Shown: positions 23,115 through 34,524 of the stretch, one piece after another
Layout of the letters: every line of letters starts with the position of its first letter
Numbering within the stretch: position 1 is the first letter of the stretch
From: Sipunculus nudus
Taxonomy: Eukaryota > Annelida > Sipuncula > Golfingiida > Sipunculidae
Assembly: GCA_026874595.1 (NCBI GenBank)
Contig: CM049316.1
Span: forward strand, 744,001-808,000
Direction of reading: 5' to 3'
DNA length: 64,000 bases
Position numbers and translations under genes: made by a program
Notes under the pieces: model-generated
Database searches by the model: none
What the model was told of the DNA's origin: nothing
What the model saw: the letters and a program-made list of their open reading frames with translations, nothing else

Positions 23115-23522
23115 GAAATAAACTGAGCTATAAGTGTACATTAGGTCGTGAAGCCATGAGTAAGTCCACGGATACATACAAACAGTTCCATGACATAGGA
23201 AAAAACACCCGTAAGTTTAAGGTGAGTGACGAGAAGTTGTTTCTCTTCCCCATGAACCTTAATAAACTGCTTGTCAAGTGGAAAGGCCCTTACAGCATTG
23301 TAGGTAAAGAAGGTGGCCTAGACTATCTAGTCAAGGTTGAGAACAAGGTCGAAACCCTTCACGGTAACATGCTGAAACAATATCAGACAAGAGCTGATCC
23401 TAAGCATGTCTTAGCATTCACCTTGAGTACAAACAAATCCAAACGAGAACCCAATAATGCAGAATGTGAAACCAAATCTCCCTTAGTTGGAGAACTAAAC
23501 CTCAGCATTTGTAACCCCTGAC
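23115..23522 (+). pseudogene. Gypsy integrase C-terminal (GPY/F) domain
   Basis: Open frame continuing the integrase: YKQFHDIGKNTRKFKVSDEK, then NKLLVKWKGPYSIVGKEGG and DYLVKVENKVETLHGNMLKQY, a clear GPY/F chromatin-end module. A polar tail of about 40 residues leads to a stop at 23522. Reverse transcriptase motifs start directly afterwards, which is not the usual gypsy order. Confidence 0.8.
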
Positions 23523-23960
23523 AGACATTACCAGTTCAGGGTCACTTCATTCAGTCAGATTAGTGATGACAGGGGCAGTATTTACTGGCATGAAACAGAG
23601 GTTGTTCAGCGTAATGCCGAAAGTGATCAGCTACATAGACAATGTGTTAGTACCCTCTGAATTAAGGGACAAACATGTAAAAACATTCAGAGAAGTGCTG
23701 GTTAGACTAGAGCGTGCCAGCCTTGTGCCTAAACCAGCGAGAACATTTGTAGGTTACCGCAGTTTAGAACTTTTTAACCACCTTTTTGGCACCAGATACC
23801 TCGCTACAAACCTGTCGCTCCTTAAAAAAATCCAGAGCACAAAAGGACTTTTAGCCAAGAAAGCCTCACAAGCCTTTCTAGGCCTTACTGGTTATTTCCA
23901 GTATTTCATGCCGAACTATACTGAGATAGCAGTTTCGCTAACGGACCTTACGTGAAAAAG
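23523..23960 (+). pseudogene. Gypsy reverse transcriptase relic (C-terminal half)
   Basis: Begins inside RT at YQFRVTSFSQ (equivalent to the FRVMPFGL motif) and shifts into the frame at 23563. The YIDNVLV box (normally YxDD) is at about 23632-23652 with the second Asp changed to Asn. It is followed by FVGYRSLELFNHL and ASQAFLGLTGYFQYFMPNYTE. The N-terminal half of RT is missing. The changed catalytic box and the stop show it is inactive. Confidence 0.8.
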
Positions 23961-24340
23961 ACAGCCTATCACATTAGATTAGAAAGAGGTCAATGATAAT
24001 GCATACAGCTCACTTAAACGAAGCTGGCTGATCCTCTGATTCTGAGGCTGCCAGATTTCAGTAAGTAGTTTTACTAGAAATATGACGCGTCAGATGTTGG
24101 AATCCAAAGTATCCTTTTGGGCAGTTCAGAAATTTGAGATGTACTTCTCATGTAGACCATTCACGATTCAAACAGATCACAAACCTCTCAAGTATATTAG
24201 CAAAGCCAAGTGCATGAACAAGAGAGTAATGAGATTGGCTTTAGTGTTACATAAGTTTAGTTTACAGATAGAGATACAGGCTGTTACTGCCACCTTCAGG
24301 TAAACTAAACCACGGACCAGACTTTTTAAACAGATTACCA
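23961..24340 (+). pseudogene. Gypsy RNase H relic, end of pol
   Basis: Codons read LILRLPDFS-like, YDASDVGIQSILLG, then after an internal deletion WAVQKFEMYFSCRPFTIQTD, HKPLKYI and finally HGPDFLNRLPEC followed by a stop at about 24350. The DASD and TDHKP motifs identify RNase H. The pol frame ends right after RNase H with no integrase downstream. Confidence 0.75.
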
Positions 24341-24429
24341 GAGTGTTGAAATGGATTATATATTGTGGATCTTTGTTAAGACAGTGTATATAGAGATGGT
24401 TGTACATAACTTGTAATGGATTAGTATTG
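24341..24429 (+). other. Sequence after gypsy pol, possible LTR edge
   Basis: A short AT-rich stretch ending 'ggattagtattgtta', at which family D begins. It could be the start of a 3' LTR, but no 5' partner is recognised. Confidence 0.25.
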
Positions 24430-25818
24430 TTAGGGAACCTGCGAGCTAATGCAGTGGTGCGGCATCATGAATCTGTGTGTCATGCCTTGTCTGCACGATA
24501 ACCATAGCTATCTCAAACATGTCATCTGAAAAACAGATTTTGTTTATTTTTTTTCTAATTGCATTTTCTTAGATTTTATGGGGAAAAGCTAAATAAGCTT
24601 TAAAAAATCTTCTGCAAAACTTTCCAGCCAAATAGTCCAATATTTCACAGAAATGATCCCTGGAACAATCACTCTCAAGTTTGTTCGCATGGTTCCAGTT
24701 CGGAGATTTTGGCCGAGTTACAGGAGGTAGTTCATCTGTCCAAAAAAGCACACTAAAATTAAAATCTAAGTAATGGCTGGAGCTATCATCCCCAAATTTT
24801 ATGCCAATGTTTGTAACATAAGTCATATCTGAAATTGAGGTATTGGTGGTGCCACCTGCATCAATCTTTTTTGTACAGGGGTCATCGCTTATCAGTACAT
24901 TAACCAATAATTTCTCAGAAATAGCAGGAGATAGCATCCCAAAAATTTACACAAAAATCAGTCGCATATCAAATGTTCCGGGATACAGCTTTTTTGTCGC
25001 CACGTGCATCATTTTACATTTTACAAGGAAAAAGCTTGAAAAATTTCTTCTCTGTGTTTTGAGTCAAATTCTTCAATATCCACAAAAATGATCCTTGGGA
25101 TAAGTGCTCTCAAGTGTGTTCAAATGGTTCCAGTTTAGCTAATTTTGGCCGAGTTACAGGAATTTGAAATTAGTCATTTGGCCAAACTAACATAAGAATC
25201 TCAGAAACAACAGGAGCTAGAATCACTAAGTTTTGTGCAAATGTTGCAACATAATTCATGTTGAAAATCGAGGTTTTGGTGTGTCACCTTTGACCTGTTT
25301 ATTTTATGGAAAAAAACATTGTAATTTTAGCCACTTTCAGCATAAAAAATTCATGATGAAACTGAAGCTGAATGGTTTTAGTTTTCGCAAGAATTTTATA
25401 AATTTTCATAATATAATAAGAATTGATTGGGTTCATTGATGTTTGGTAGAGTCATTAAAAGCTGAAGTTATTCTTGCAGCCATTAGGATGTCTTTATCAA
25501 ATTTAGGGCTGCAATAGTCTGCTTCTACAAAAGTGTTGTTTCTATGATAACTTCTGTAACATTGCACAAAAATGACTCTTTTGGCCTTTGTTCAAGTTTA
25601 CTTGAATGATTTTTGACAGAATTATTGGACCTTTAACAATTTAAGGACTGCATCTTTTATTATTCTAAACATATTGATAAAAAGTCTTATATGTCAGCTT
25701 TTAGTATGTGTAAACAGATTTACGAACAGGCCAAGATGGTGTCTGTATCTATAAATTGCTTTGCAGGCTGCCAGCTGTTTCAGATTGGGCAACAGGTAAA
25801 AGATCAGTTAGGTTTATT
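24430..25818 (+). repeat. Family D repeat, copy 1
   Basis: Head 'gggaacctgcgagctaatgc' corresponds to 'agcgaacctgtgagctaatg' at 52019. The whole stretch is collinear with 52015-53440, including 'cttagattttatggggaaa', 'attggtggtgccacctgca' and the end 'tgtgtaaacagatttacgaa'. HL2 copy 2 begins at 25819, and the D sequence does not resume on the other side. No coding domain is seen. Confidence 0.7.
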
Positions 25819-27062
25819 GTATCCGCCAAAACAGAGTTTTGCGGATACTATGTTTTCAGCTGCACGCCGCCGCGGCCGCGTAGGTGTCCGGAGAACTCCT
25901 CCGTAACCGCTGGGCGGAATTTTACGAAACCCGGGATTATGTTCGGGTCACATGTGAACTACTGCGCCCCGATTTTGTTTTGACCTCTGACCTTTCCTCT
26001 GCGCTCTGCGTCTGTTTGTGCGTCTGTTTCCACACATAAACCCACATATCTCGGGAACCTTTTGACCGATCAGGAAAATTTTTTGCACAAATGTAGCCCT
26101 TGGAGAGCTTTATAACATACAGAAAAAAATGGTGGCGCCACCTGCAACCATGTTTGCACAGTGTCCATCTGTTCGTCTGCCTTGGGTTAAAATCACTCAT
26201 ATCTCTGCAGTGACTTGACTAATTCACCTGAAATTTGGCATGCGTAAACATCCTGGATAGCTTTTCTGATTTTATGACAGGTGGCGCCACCTACATTCAC
26301 GTTTATGCTGCAGACATCCAAGCTCATATCTCGGGAACCATTTGACCGATCAGGAAAATTTTTTTGCACAAATGTAGCCCTTGGAGAGCTTAATAACATA
26401 CACAAAAAATGGTGGCGCCACCTACAACCATGTTTGCACAGTGTCCATCTGTTCATCTGCCTTGTGTTAAAATCACTCATATCTCTGCAGTGACTTGACT
26501 AATTCACCTGAAATTCGGCATGCTTATACATCCTGGATAGCTTTTGTGATTTTATTACAGGTGGCGCCACCTACATTCACGTTTACGCTGCAGACATCCA
26601 AGCTCATAACTCAGGAACTGTTAGACCGATTGGACCAAAATTTTGCATGTGTATAGAAATTACATAGGCAAAACTGGTGTAGCACCTGCAGCCATTTTTG
26701 CACAGCGTCCGTCTGTTTGTCTGCCATGGGATAAAATCACTCATATCTCGGCAGTGGTTTGACTTATCTGCCTAAAACTTTGCATGTTTAGACATCTTCG
26801 ATAGCTTTCTTGATTTTATGACAGGTGGCACCACCTATGTTTACATTTACACTGCAGACATCCAAGCTTATATCTCAGGAACCATTTGACCAATTAAGCA
26901 AATATTTTGCATGTGTATGGATCTCACATAGCTCTTTATTTTTCATGCTAACATGCAACACACCTTACTCTATTTCCCCTTGCCACTCAATCCATGCCTC
27001 ACTTCACCCGTCCCACTCTGATTTAGGCGGATACACGTAGTTGCTTGTTGACTACCCGTATT
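25819..27062 (+). mobile_element. HL2 element, copy 2 (complete)
   Basis: The head GTATCCGCCAAAACAGAG with GTTTTGCGGATAC at 25819 is followed by a GC-rich segment (CGCCGCGGCCGCG). Three units of about 280 bp follow, with four GGTGGCGCCACC palindromes or close versions (26131, 26280, 26411, 26560). The tail has GGCGGATACACGTAG, the stem TAGTTG-cttgt-TGACTA and the end CCGTATT at 27062. Both flanks carry T residues as in the other copies (..ATT before the head, TT at the end). Confidence 0.78.
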
Positions 27063-27194
27063 CATGGATTTCCCTGAATCTTGCCTTGAATATTATCCAT
27101 GACTAGTGTTGTCAGTTTCTGAAAACCCAGTGTGTTTATTGATTATGGTAGGTTTCTTCAGTTCCTGAAGACTGGTGGTGCCACCAGTATTTTT
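27063..27194 (+). repeat. HL1 unit fragment
   Basis: 'ctgaatcttgccttgaatat' and 'ccatgactag' match 33423-33450. It ends 'ggtggtgccaccagtattttt' at the next HL1 head. Confidence 0.6.
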
Positions 27195-28635
27195 AGCTCA
27201 GCTGAATTTTAGCCATGCTGGGCTATAGCGATGGGTCTTTGTCCGTCGTCCTTCTGTCCGGCCATTGGCAGGGCACAAATCGTAACTTTAAGGGCTAGGA
27301 TCATGAATCCTATGCAGTCTTAGAGGTACTAAAAAGATCCCCTAGCAAATCTAAAATTAGGCAACTGCGACCTATATTCTCCAAGTTACGGGGTGTGTTT
27401 GCACCCCCCAGAAATAATTCTGTTAGCCAAAATTTTCATCCCAAACCTTCCGTCTTTCACATACAGCTCACCCACCAACAGGTGAAGAACCATAATTATT
27501 TTGAGGTCACAAGGCCAAAGGTCAAGGTCACAGGATCCACATCTTTAAAAAAGGTGGTGGACTCATTTCAAGCTAGAATTTTTATTCCAAATCTTCCAAC
27601 ACTGACATATCACTTCTCTGCCGACAGGGGAAAAGACCTGTTGATTTTGAGGTCAAAGGTCAAGTTCACAGCACCCACTTCTTGCATAGAGTCATTTTAC
27701 GGCAAACCCATAACATCTGTCATATATTGCTAATCAACCAATAGGGGAAGAACCCTATTGGTGTCAGAGGTCAAGGTACTTAATTGTTCCAAATGCTTGT
27801 GAACTTATTTCAGGCTAAACTGTTCATCCCAAACCTTAAGTCTTAACATATGCCTCATCTATGCATCACTCAATTTGATTCAAACATATATATGGGTCTT
27901 TTTGCCTGAAGAAATAACTTATTGATTTTGGGGTCAGCTGGTCAGGAGGTTAAAGGTTGCAGGTCAAAGTTATTCACACATTGGTTGCCAGGTGATTACT
28001 CCAGTTTTAAGTGGTTAGTAGCTACCCATCACTTTAAAAGAATCCAGTTGATATGTGGACAAAAGGCCAAGGTCATAGGTCAGGGATGTTCACAATAAAA
28101 ACTTACTTTGTAGACTATCTCTGTTTTCTTGTATATTAACATTGCACTCCGACTAGTACATCTCACTGTGTGCCCATAATTGCAAGTGACACTTGTGATA
28201 TATGACTCCCTTTTGTATCAGGCCATGGAGTAATAAGGACATATCATTAGTGCATAACAAAAACACTGTAGCCAGAATGCTTTGGCCAGGCATTAAGACT
28301 ATGAGAGTAAAGTGTTAAGGTTTAGCTTCTGATTTATAAGATGATGCGAACATTTTGCAGTTTATTTCATGGAATTATAGCAATAAACTTAGTTTTCTAG
28401 ATATCTAAAAATTATTACACTTATCATCAGATATATCAGCAAATGTTTGTTCTGATAATATGTGGATCTGTACCTGGATTTAGGATGGCTTAATTTGATT
28501 ACATGACTCTTAGTGATGCTTTCAACAAAATTGGCATATAGGTTCTTCAACAATTTGACAGGAAGTTGTGAATTGCAGCCCGTGATGTCACAGGTCATGC
28601 TTGGCAGCTGAGCGTCATGACCCATGGGTCACTTG
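27195..28635 (+). mobile_element. HL1a element (complete, about 1.44 kb)
   Basis: Head 'agctcagctgaattttagcc' at 27195, then 'gtccgtcgtccttctgtccg' and 'ggcagggcacaaatcgtaac'. The second half contains units of about 150 bp with 'aggtcaaaggtcaa'. The tail is 'cagctgagcgtcatgaccc' with 'atgggtcacttgtt' (28605-28635), including the perfect palindrome GACCCATGGGTC. This is one of the clearest uninterrupted HL1 copies. The open frame at 27395-27733 is a repeat translation. Confidence 0.75.
27650..27662 (+). promoter_or_regulatory. DR1 nuclear-receptor motif in HL1a
   Basis: AGGTCA A AGGTCA, an exact DR1. It is followed by AGTTCA. The same phrase recurs in the HL1a units at 28934, 29670, 29797 and 33938. 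Confidence 0.5.
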
Positions 28636-28933
28636 TTTCTATTTTTGATGCATTTTTTCCTAATATTTGAGAATGCCAAATTATATTGATACTATCAGAT
28701 TCAAAACTACGGTTTCATCTATTTCCTAAAACCTTGTGTTGTTTATTAGAGCCTCACTTGAATAAGCGGATGCCCTCTGTTAATTACCATGTCCATCTGT
28801 CTGTTCTTCTTTGTGTATGTCTGTCAAATTTGTTTCTGATAATTAATCCAGTTGGGATTGACATATGGATTTCAAACTTGACTTAAATTTGGCCCACCTC
28901 TAATGAAAGAACTCTATTGATTTTAGGATCATC

Positions 28934-28952
28934 AGGTCAAAGGTCAAGGTCA
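28934..28952 (+). promoter_or_regulatory. DR1 plus DR0 nuclear-receptor motif in HL1a
   Basis: AGGTCAAAGGTCAAGGTCA: two half sites spaced by one base, then a third abutting one, which also forms TCAAGGTCA, the ERR/NR5A extended half site. Confidence 0.5.
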
Positions 28953-29669
28953 CAGGACCAACCTATTAGCAAGATTGTGGATGCATTTTTAGCACACTTT
29001 TCATCCCAAACTTTCCATCTTGCACATGTAGCTGACCTGCCAATAGGAGAACAACTAGTGCCATATCGGCCCTCTGACATTACAATCCAGATAACCCGCT
29101 GTCAGAGTGCCTTTACATCTGGGTCTGAGGAATGCATTATAAGGCCCCTTTAGGATCAAATATTTTTGTCTTTTTTTGACAACACCTCATGGCCTACAGG
29201 TACACTGTCAATTGACATGAACCATACTAATTGTTGGCATTTTTAGTGTACTTTAAAACAAAACATAACAAGATTGAGAAAAGTTCCGTCTTATCTCAGC
29301 ATATTGGTTAACCTTTCCACATGTTTGTTGAATTTTTGACTGCATGAGTACAGGCATGGCTCGAACGGGTTACTAGACACACCCAACCTGTACGGGATAC
29401 GGGAAATGACTCGTTACCATGGAGATGTGGTTTCAGTTTGCATTGTGAGTTCATATGTATTCTCTTGTGTCAATTTATCATCTGTAGCATAATGTTAAGA
29501 TTATTGGCTGTTTACCACAGTATGAATGCAACATGATGGAAGACCACTGGAATGCATTCCTTGATATTGATTGTATCACGACTCAAGTAAGCTTACCAGC
29601 CCAATTATCATTGCCTACTGAGTCAGGTTGTCACGGCTAGAGAAGAACCTGATTGATTTAGTGATCACA

Positions 29670-29688
29670 AGGTCAAAGGTCAAGGTCA
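29670..29688 (+). promoter_or_regulatory. DR1 plus DR0 nuclear-receptor motif in HL1a
   Basis: Same 19-base motif as at 28934, identical in sequence, in the context 'gatcaca' before and 'caggggcc' after. Confidence 0.5.
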
Positions 29689-29796
29689 CAGGGGCCATCT
29701 GTCTGCATAGTTATTTCCAGATGACATATTGGTTTCAAACTTGACTTATATATTACCCACAAGTAATTTAACAATCCTTTTTATTTTTGGGTCATG

Positions 29797-29809
29797 AGGT
29801 CAAAGGTCA
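29797..29809 (+). promoter_or_regulatory. DR1 nuclear-receptor motif in HL1a
   Basis: AGGTCA A AGGTCA followed by AGTTCA, so the third half site carries one change. Confidence 0.5.
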
Positions 29810-30101
29810 AGTTCATTTCTTTAAAAAGATAGTTGAAGTATTTTTAGCCAAACGTTTCATCCCAAACCTTCCATCTTCCACTAGGCACACCTGCAATTGG
29901 GAAAGGTTACTTTTGATTTTGGGATCACTAGGTCAAGGTCATGGGGCCCATCCATTCACAAATTAGCTTATGGATGATAACTCAAGTTTGGGTGGACAGT
30001 TAGGCTTCAAACTGATCATAGGACCCATATTTTGAAAAAGCTCATAAACCTGTCCTTTAAAACAAATTAAGCTGAGTGTTGAGATCAATTGGTCCCTAGT
30101 T

Positions 30102-30420
30102 AGACCTTTAAATGAAGCAGTCTGGCTGTTGATACAGCACAAACCATAACCATTAGACCTAGAAACTTTTAACTGTACATCCAGGGAAGTTTTAGGCCAA
30201 TCTTCGAAACCTGCAATTAGGTCATGGTGACCTAGATTTTACAAACTACAGGCCAAAGACAGCAACTACGGGCCAACTACCAGCACCCAGACAGTCAGTC
30301 GGGGCACAAATGTACCCATTTGGCTTAAAATCTTCTAACTTGATTTTCAGGGAGGTCCATCAAAATCTCCTAGAAAACCTGAAATAAGGTTACTTGGACT
30401 TGGTCACTTGGCTCAGTCGA
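30102..30420 (+). repeat. HL1-like unit
   Basis: 'cacaaaccataaccattaga', 'aacttttaactgtacatcca' and 'aattaggtcatggtgaccta' match the HL1 unit. Two partial repeats of the phrase follow each other up to about 30420. Confidence 0.6.
30219..30233. promoter_or_regulatory. Perfect IR3 palindrome (ERE type) in HL1-like unit
   Basis: AGGTCA tgg TGACCT, an exact inverted pair with a 3-nt spacer, at the same unit position as the motif at 8264. Confidence 0.55.
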
Positions 30421-31350
30421 TCTGTGCAGTGAACTCCACATGTGCTTTGTTTACATTGGCTAGATGCTCTGACGCACCACCTGCTGCTAAAACTTGAAAG
30501 TAACATGACCGATTGTGTATCTGTAAATATCAAGCAACCCTTTGTTTAAACCTGTTTCTGTGTACACAGTGGTATCTATTTTCTGAATGTTCTTTGAAAC
30601 AAATGCCCTGACTTCTGTAGGCAATGACTAAAACTACAAATCACATTACGGGTCATGTGACTTTTGGAAAACAACACAGGACTGCATTAGTTTGCCGAGA
30701 AGAGATGCAGTTTGTGCGTGTTTTAAACATGATATACTTTTTGAATTGGCTTTTGAAATAAATGGGACCGTTACAGAATGATAGAGCACATAAAAGTACT
30801 CTGAAGTTGAGAGTTTCAGATATTTTGGTCATCTGGCAATGTTTTCTGTCATGTTTTTGTAATCATGGAACCAAAGGCCTCGCTTCGATGGTCATGAGGT
30901 GAGCTTTTGATGTGTTCTGAGCTGCGGATGTGGCAGATTGGGCCCTCTTGAAAAAAGGAATTTCCATTTTGAATTTGACAATGCTATGAGGGATGAATCT
31001 TGAAAGCTTTCTTCTCCGCTTTACATAAAGAATTTTAAGAAATTTGCCATGGCAAACTTTGCTATCATATCTGAAATGGGGGCAGTCAGTGACTGTCTAA
31101 AGTAGGCGACATCCATGAATTCCTCAGTCATATTTGTTAATATTACTTTTCAATAAAAATTAAGTTATTAATTAGCCAAATCTTTGTAAAATGTGAGACA
31201 TTAGTCAAGGAGAGGCATATATCCTGCTTTATTTTGACAGAATAACGCTTGCATGAAAATTATTAACCGTGGCATGGATGAACTAAACCAGGGGATGGCA
31301 TGCGTGTTATTCAAACACTGAAGCTCATTTAAATATGTTAATGAACACTG
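30421..31350. other. No gene or repeat recognised
   Basis: Mixed-composition sequence without open reading frames of note, transposon ends or tandem structure that I can identify. Confidence 0.5.
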
Positions 31351-32035
31351 TGAAGGTCAACTGGGCTATGGGGCTGGAAAGTACCCTCCAGAATAATAAA
31401 AAAATTTGATACAATAGCTCCAGTATCTGAATAACTAATGCATTGATTGTCATGATTATTTCTATTCATATTGATCATGGAGTTTTTTTTTTATCAATTC
31501 CTGCATACTGGTTATGCCACCTGTTTTTTTTTAATTTTTACACACTTTCTTCTCTTTTTTTGAGACCTGCAAATGAACCAGTTTGGTTGTTAAATAGGCA
31601 CAAACTGTAACATTAAGACCCAGAAACTTTTAACTGTACAACCAGGGGGGTATGAGGCCAATCTCCTTTGAAACCTGGACTTAAGTCATGGTGACCTTTA
31701 ATTTGGGAATTACAGGCTGAAAGCTTGATTTTAAGCACCCAAATATTCAGACATGGCACAAATTGTAACCATTTGGCCTAGAATCTTTTGACATGATATT
31801 CAGAGAGGTGTAGGCCAAAACATGATAATAATCACCTTGAAATTCATGAAGATGGGTGCAAATTGTATCGGTTAGGCCTAGAATCTTCTAACACAACATC
31901 TTGGAAGGTTCTGGGCAATCTCCTTCGAAATCTTAAATAAGGTCATGGTAGGTGACTTATATTCTGCAAGACATGTAAAAGGACATAATTTAAGCAGCCA
32001 TTCAGACGGATTTGCATGATTTGTTACAGTTGGTC
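31351..32035 (+). repeat. HL1-like units, two decayed copies
   Basis: Contains 'gaaagtaccctccagaataa', 'ctccagtatctgaataacta', 'ggttatgccacctg', 'aacttttaactgtacaacca' and again 'ggcctagaatcttctaacac'. No head or tail is recognised. Confidence 0.6.
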
Positions 32036-32440
32036 CTAGATACTTTTACTTTAATGGAGATGCAAAATAATCATGATCATTGCCAAATTATTTTAGCAAT
32101 GACTATTACTAATGCAATAGTGTCATTAAATGGTGACAAGAATTGGAGTGGCAAACACTTACTGAAAGGGAAGAGATCAATTATTAGTAGTCTTTTTATG
32201 AATATTATAAATGATCTAGCAGCAGTAACTGATGAATATCTTAATTCTTTCATTAAAATACCAACAAAGACTCATTACTTAAAGGCAATAATTACAGTGC
32301 TTTTACTAATACTGAAACTTTAAAACATTCTGCTATTCCATGAACTAGTATAGACTGGAACCAGCTACCAGAAGAAATTATCAACACTGAAACACATGAA
32401 CAGTTTGAAGCAGCACTAACAGACTATCATGACTGAGTCA
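32036..32440 (+). pseudogene. Possible LINE 3'-end relic
   Basis: Near 32330-32436 one frame reads IDWNQLPEEIINTETHEQFE, resembling the WN-LP motif close to the C-terminus of several LINE ORF2 proteins; the preceding part (32012-32323 frame) is unrecognised. A stop and a frameshift lie between them. The clade is not assigned. Confidence 0.4.
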
Positions 32441-32769
32441 AAATAATAATTCATGCACACCGCCTACCCATGAAGAAACTGTAGATACAGAAAAATTATA
32501 TAACTTCAGGCACAATTATATATTCATTCATATTAACATGAGCCCCTGGGAAATATATTGTTCCTCGATTTGTGATTTCTGCTAAACCTAATTCAAAATT
32601 TTTATCACACAATGTTACAGTATTACTATGATTTTGTCACGGCAATGCACTGTTGTAGTCTTCTTCTAAGTCTGTTGTTGCAGATAAATCTAATTTTATG
32701 ATATTGTGGGTCTTTATAGTATGTACATCTTTGTGACAGTAATCAAACACAGAAAATAAGGAATTAATT
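32441..32769. other. AT-rich sequence, nothing recognised
   Basis: No feature found apart from short open frames without domains. Confidence 0.5.
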
Positions 32770-33937
32770 AGCTCAGCTGACTGTAAGTCATCTAAGCTAT
32801 AGCGATCACTCTTTGTCTGTCGTACGTCCGGCCATCCGGCAGTCTGGCCATCTATCTGGTAACAGGGCACAAATTGTAACCGCTGGACCTGGAATCTTCT
32901 AACTTTAAGTCCAAAGAGGTCCATGAAAAATCTCCTTGAAACCTGGAATTAGGTCTCTGTTATCATATTCTTCAAGCTATGGGGCTCCAAGTACCCCCGA
33001 AGTACCCCCCAGAATAATGATATGATACAAAAGCTCAAGTATCTGAAAAACTAATACATTGATCCCAATGATTCTTCTCATGGATATTGATCATGGAGTG
33101 TTTCATCAGTTTCTGCACACTGGTAGCGCCATCTGTATTTTTTCGATTTTTCGCTCAGCTGACTTTAAGTATAGGAATGGCACTTTGTCTGTTGTCCGTC
33201 CGGTTGTCCGGCCGTCCATTAGCAGAGCACAAATCGTAACTGCTGGTCCTAGAAACTTCTTAGTGAACATCCAAGGAGGTCAATTAAAAATCTCCTTGGA
33301 AACCTGAAATTAAGTCACTGTGACCTATACCCTCCAAGCTATGGGGCTTGAAAGTACCAGCAGAATAATCAAAAATATAATACAAACCTTCAATATCTTG
33401 ATAATTAATGCATGGATTGTCATGAATCTTGCCTTGAATATTGACCATGACTAGTTTTTTTCAGTTCCTGAAAAGTGGTGGCGCAACCTTTATTTTCTTT
33501 TATTTTAACGAATATTTTTCTATTTTTTTGTACTATAAAATGCAGCAATCATGTCAGTTTCTCAGCTGTAATTACATCTAGTGTTCCAAAACCTGGTGTG
33601 TTTATCGATCACAAGTGGATGCCATATTGTAATCACCCTTTCTGTCTATTTGTCTGTCTGTCTGTCCATCCGTCCATCCACACAAATTTATTTCAAGATG
33701 ATAACTCCAGGTTGTATTGACACATGGATTTCAAACTTGACTCATGTATGGCCCACCACTAAAGCATGAACCTATATGATTTTGGGGTAATGAGACCAAA
33801 GGTCAAGGTCACAGGACTCACTTATTTAAAAAGATTATTGCTGCATTTTAAGCCAAGCTTTTAATCCCAAACTTTCCATTTTGCATATTTAGCTGACTTG
33901 CCATAATTGGGAGAGCATAAATCAATTTGGGGTCACA

Positions 33938-33956
33938 AGGTCAAAGGTCAAGGTCA
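33938..33956 (+). promoter_or_regulatory. DR1 plus DR0 nuclear-receptor motif in HL1a
   Basis: The 19-base motif AGGTCAAAGGTCAAGGTCA again, identical to the copies at 28934 and 29670. Confidence 0.5.
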
Positions 33957-34418
33957 CAGGGGCCATCTGTCCACAAAGTAGTTTCCAGATGATATAACTC
34001 CAGTTTGGTTGGATATATTGGTTTCAAACTTGAATTTTGTATGGCCCACCACTAAAGCAAGAATCCTTATGATTTTGGGTCATAGGGTCAAAAGTCAAGG
34101 TCACAGGGCCCATCCATACACAAATTAGTTTATACATGATAACTCTGGTTTGGATAGACAGATTGACCTCGTACTAATTTTATTAATGACCCACCACTTA
34201 CATAATAAACATTTTGATTTTCGGGGTCCTGAGGTCAAAGGTGCAGGTCAGAGAGGCCACATCTTTAAAAAGATTGTGGATGCACTGTTAATTATACTTC
34301 AATCCCAAACTTTCCATCTTTAAAATATGGCTTACATGCCGAAAGTGGAAGAAATCTGTAGATTCTGAGGTTACCTGGTCAGAGGACAACATCACTTTTT
34401 TAAAAGATTGTTAAGAAA

Positions 34419-34524
34419 ATAAATATAAATGCTGTAAGTTCAAGTATAGTAAGTTCTCAGATATTTTGGTCATAAATATAAATGCTGTAAGTTCAAGTAT
34501 AGTAAGTTCTCAGATATTTTGGTC
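34419..34524 (+). repeat. Exact 53-bp tandem duplication
   Basis: Two adjacent identical copies of a 53-bp segment beginning ATAAATATAAATGCTG and ending near TCAGATATTTTGGTC. Identity suggests a very recent slip or an assembly artefact. Confidence 0.85.

Larger units (their letters stand above)
28636..30101 (+). mobile_element. HL1a-derived stretch with 3' end
   Basis: Made of HL1a inner units ('gatataactccag', 'ttcaaacttgactta', 'cccaaactttccatctt', 'aggtcaaaggtcaaggtcac') and a decayed tail 'gctgagtgttgagatcaatt' with 'ggtccctagtt' at 30070-30101. No head is recognised, so it is 5'-incomplete. An unrelated stretch of several hundred bases (about 29160-29600) is included. Confidence 0.55.

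Noticed and set aside
32012-32323. 103-residue frame as a host gene
   Set aside because: It overlaps a probable LINE 3' relic and shows no recognisable domain.
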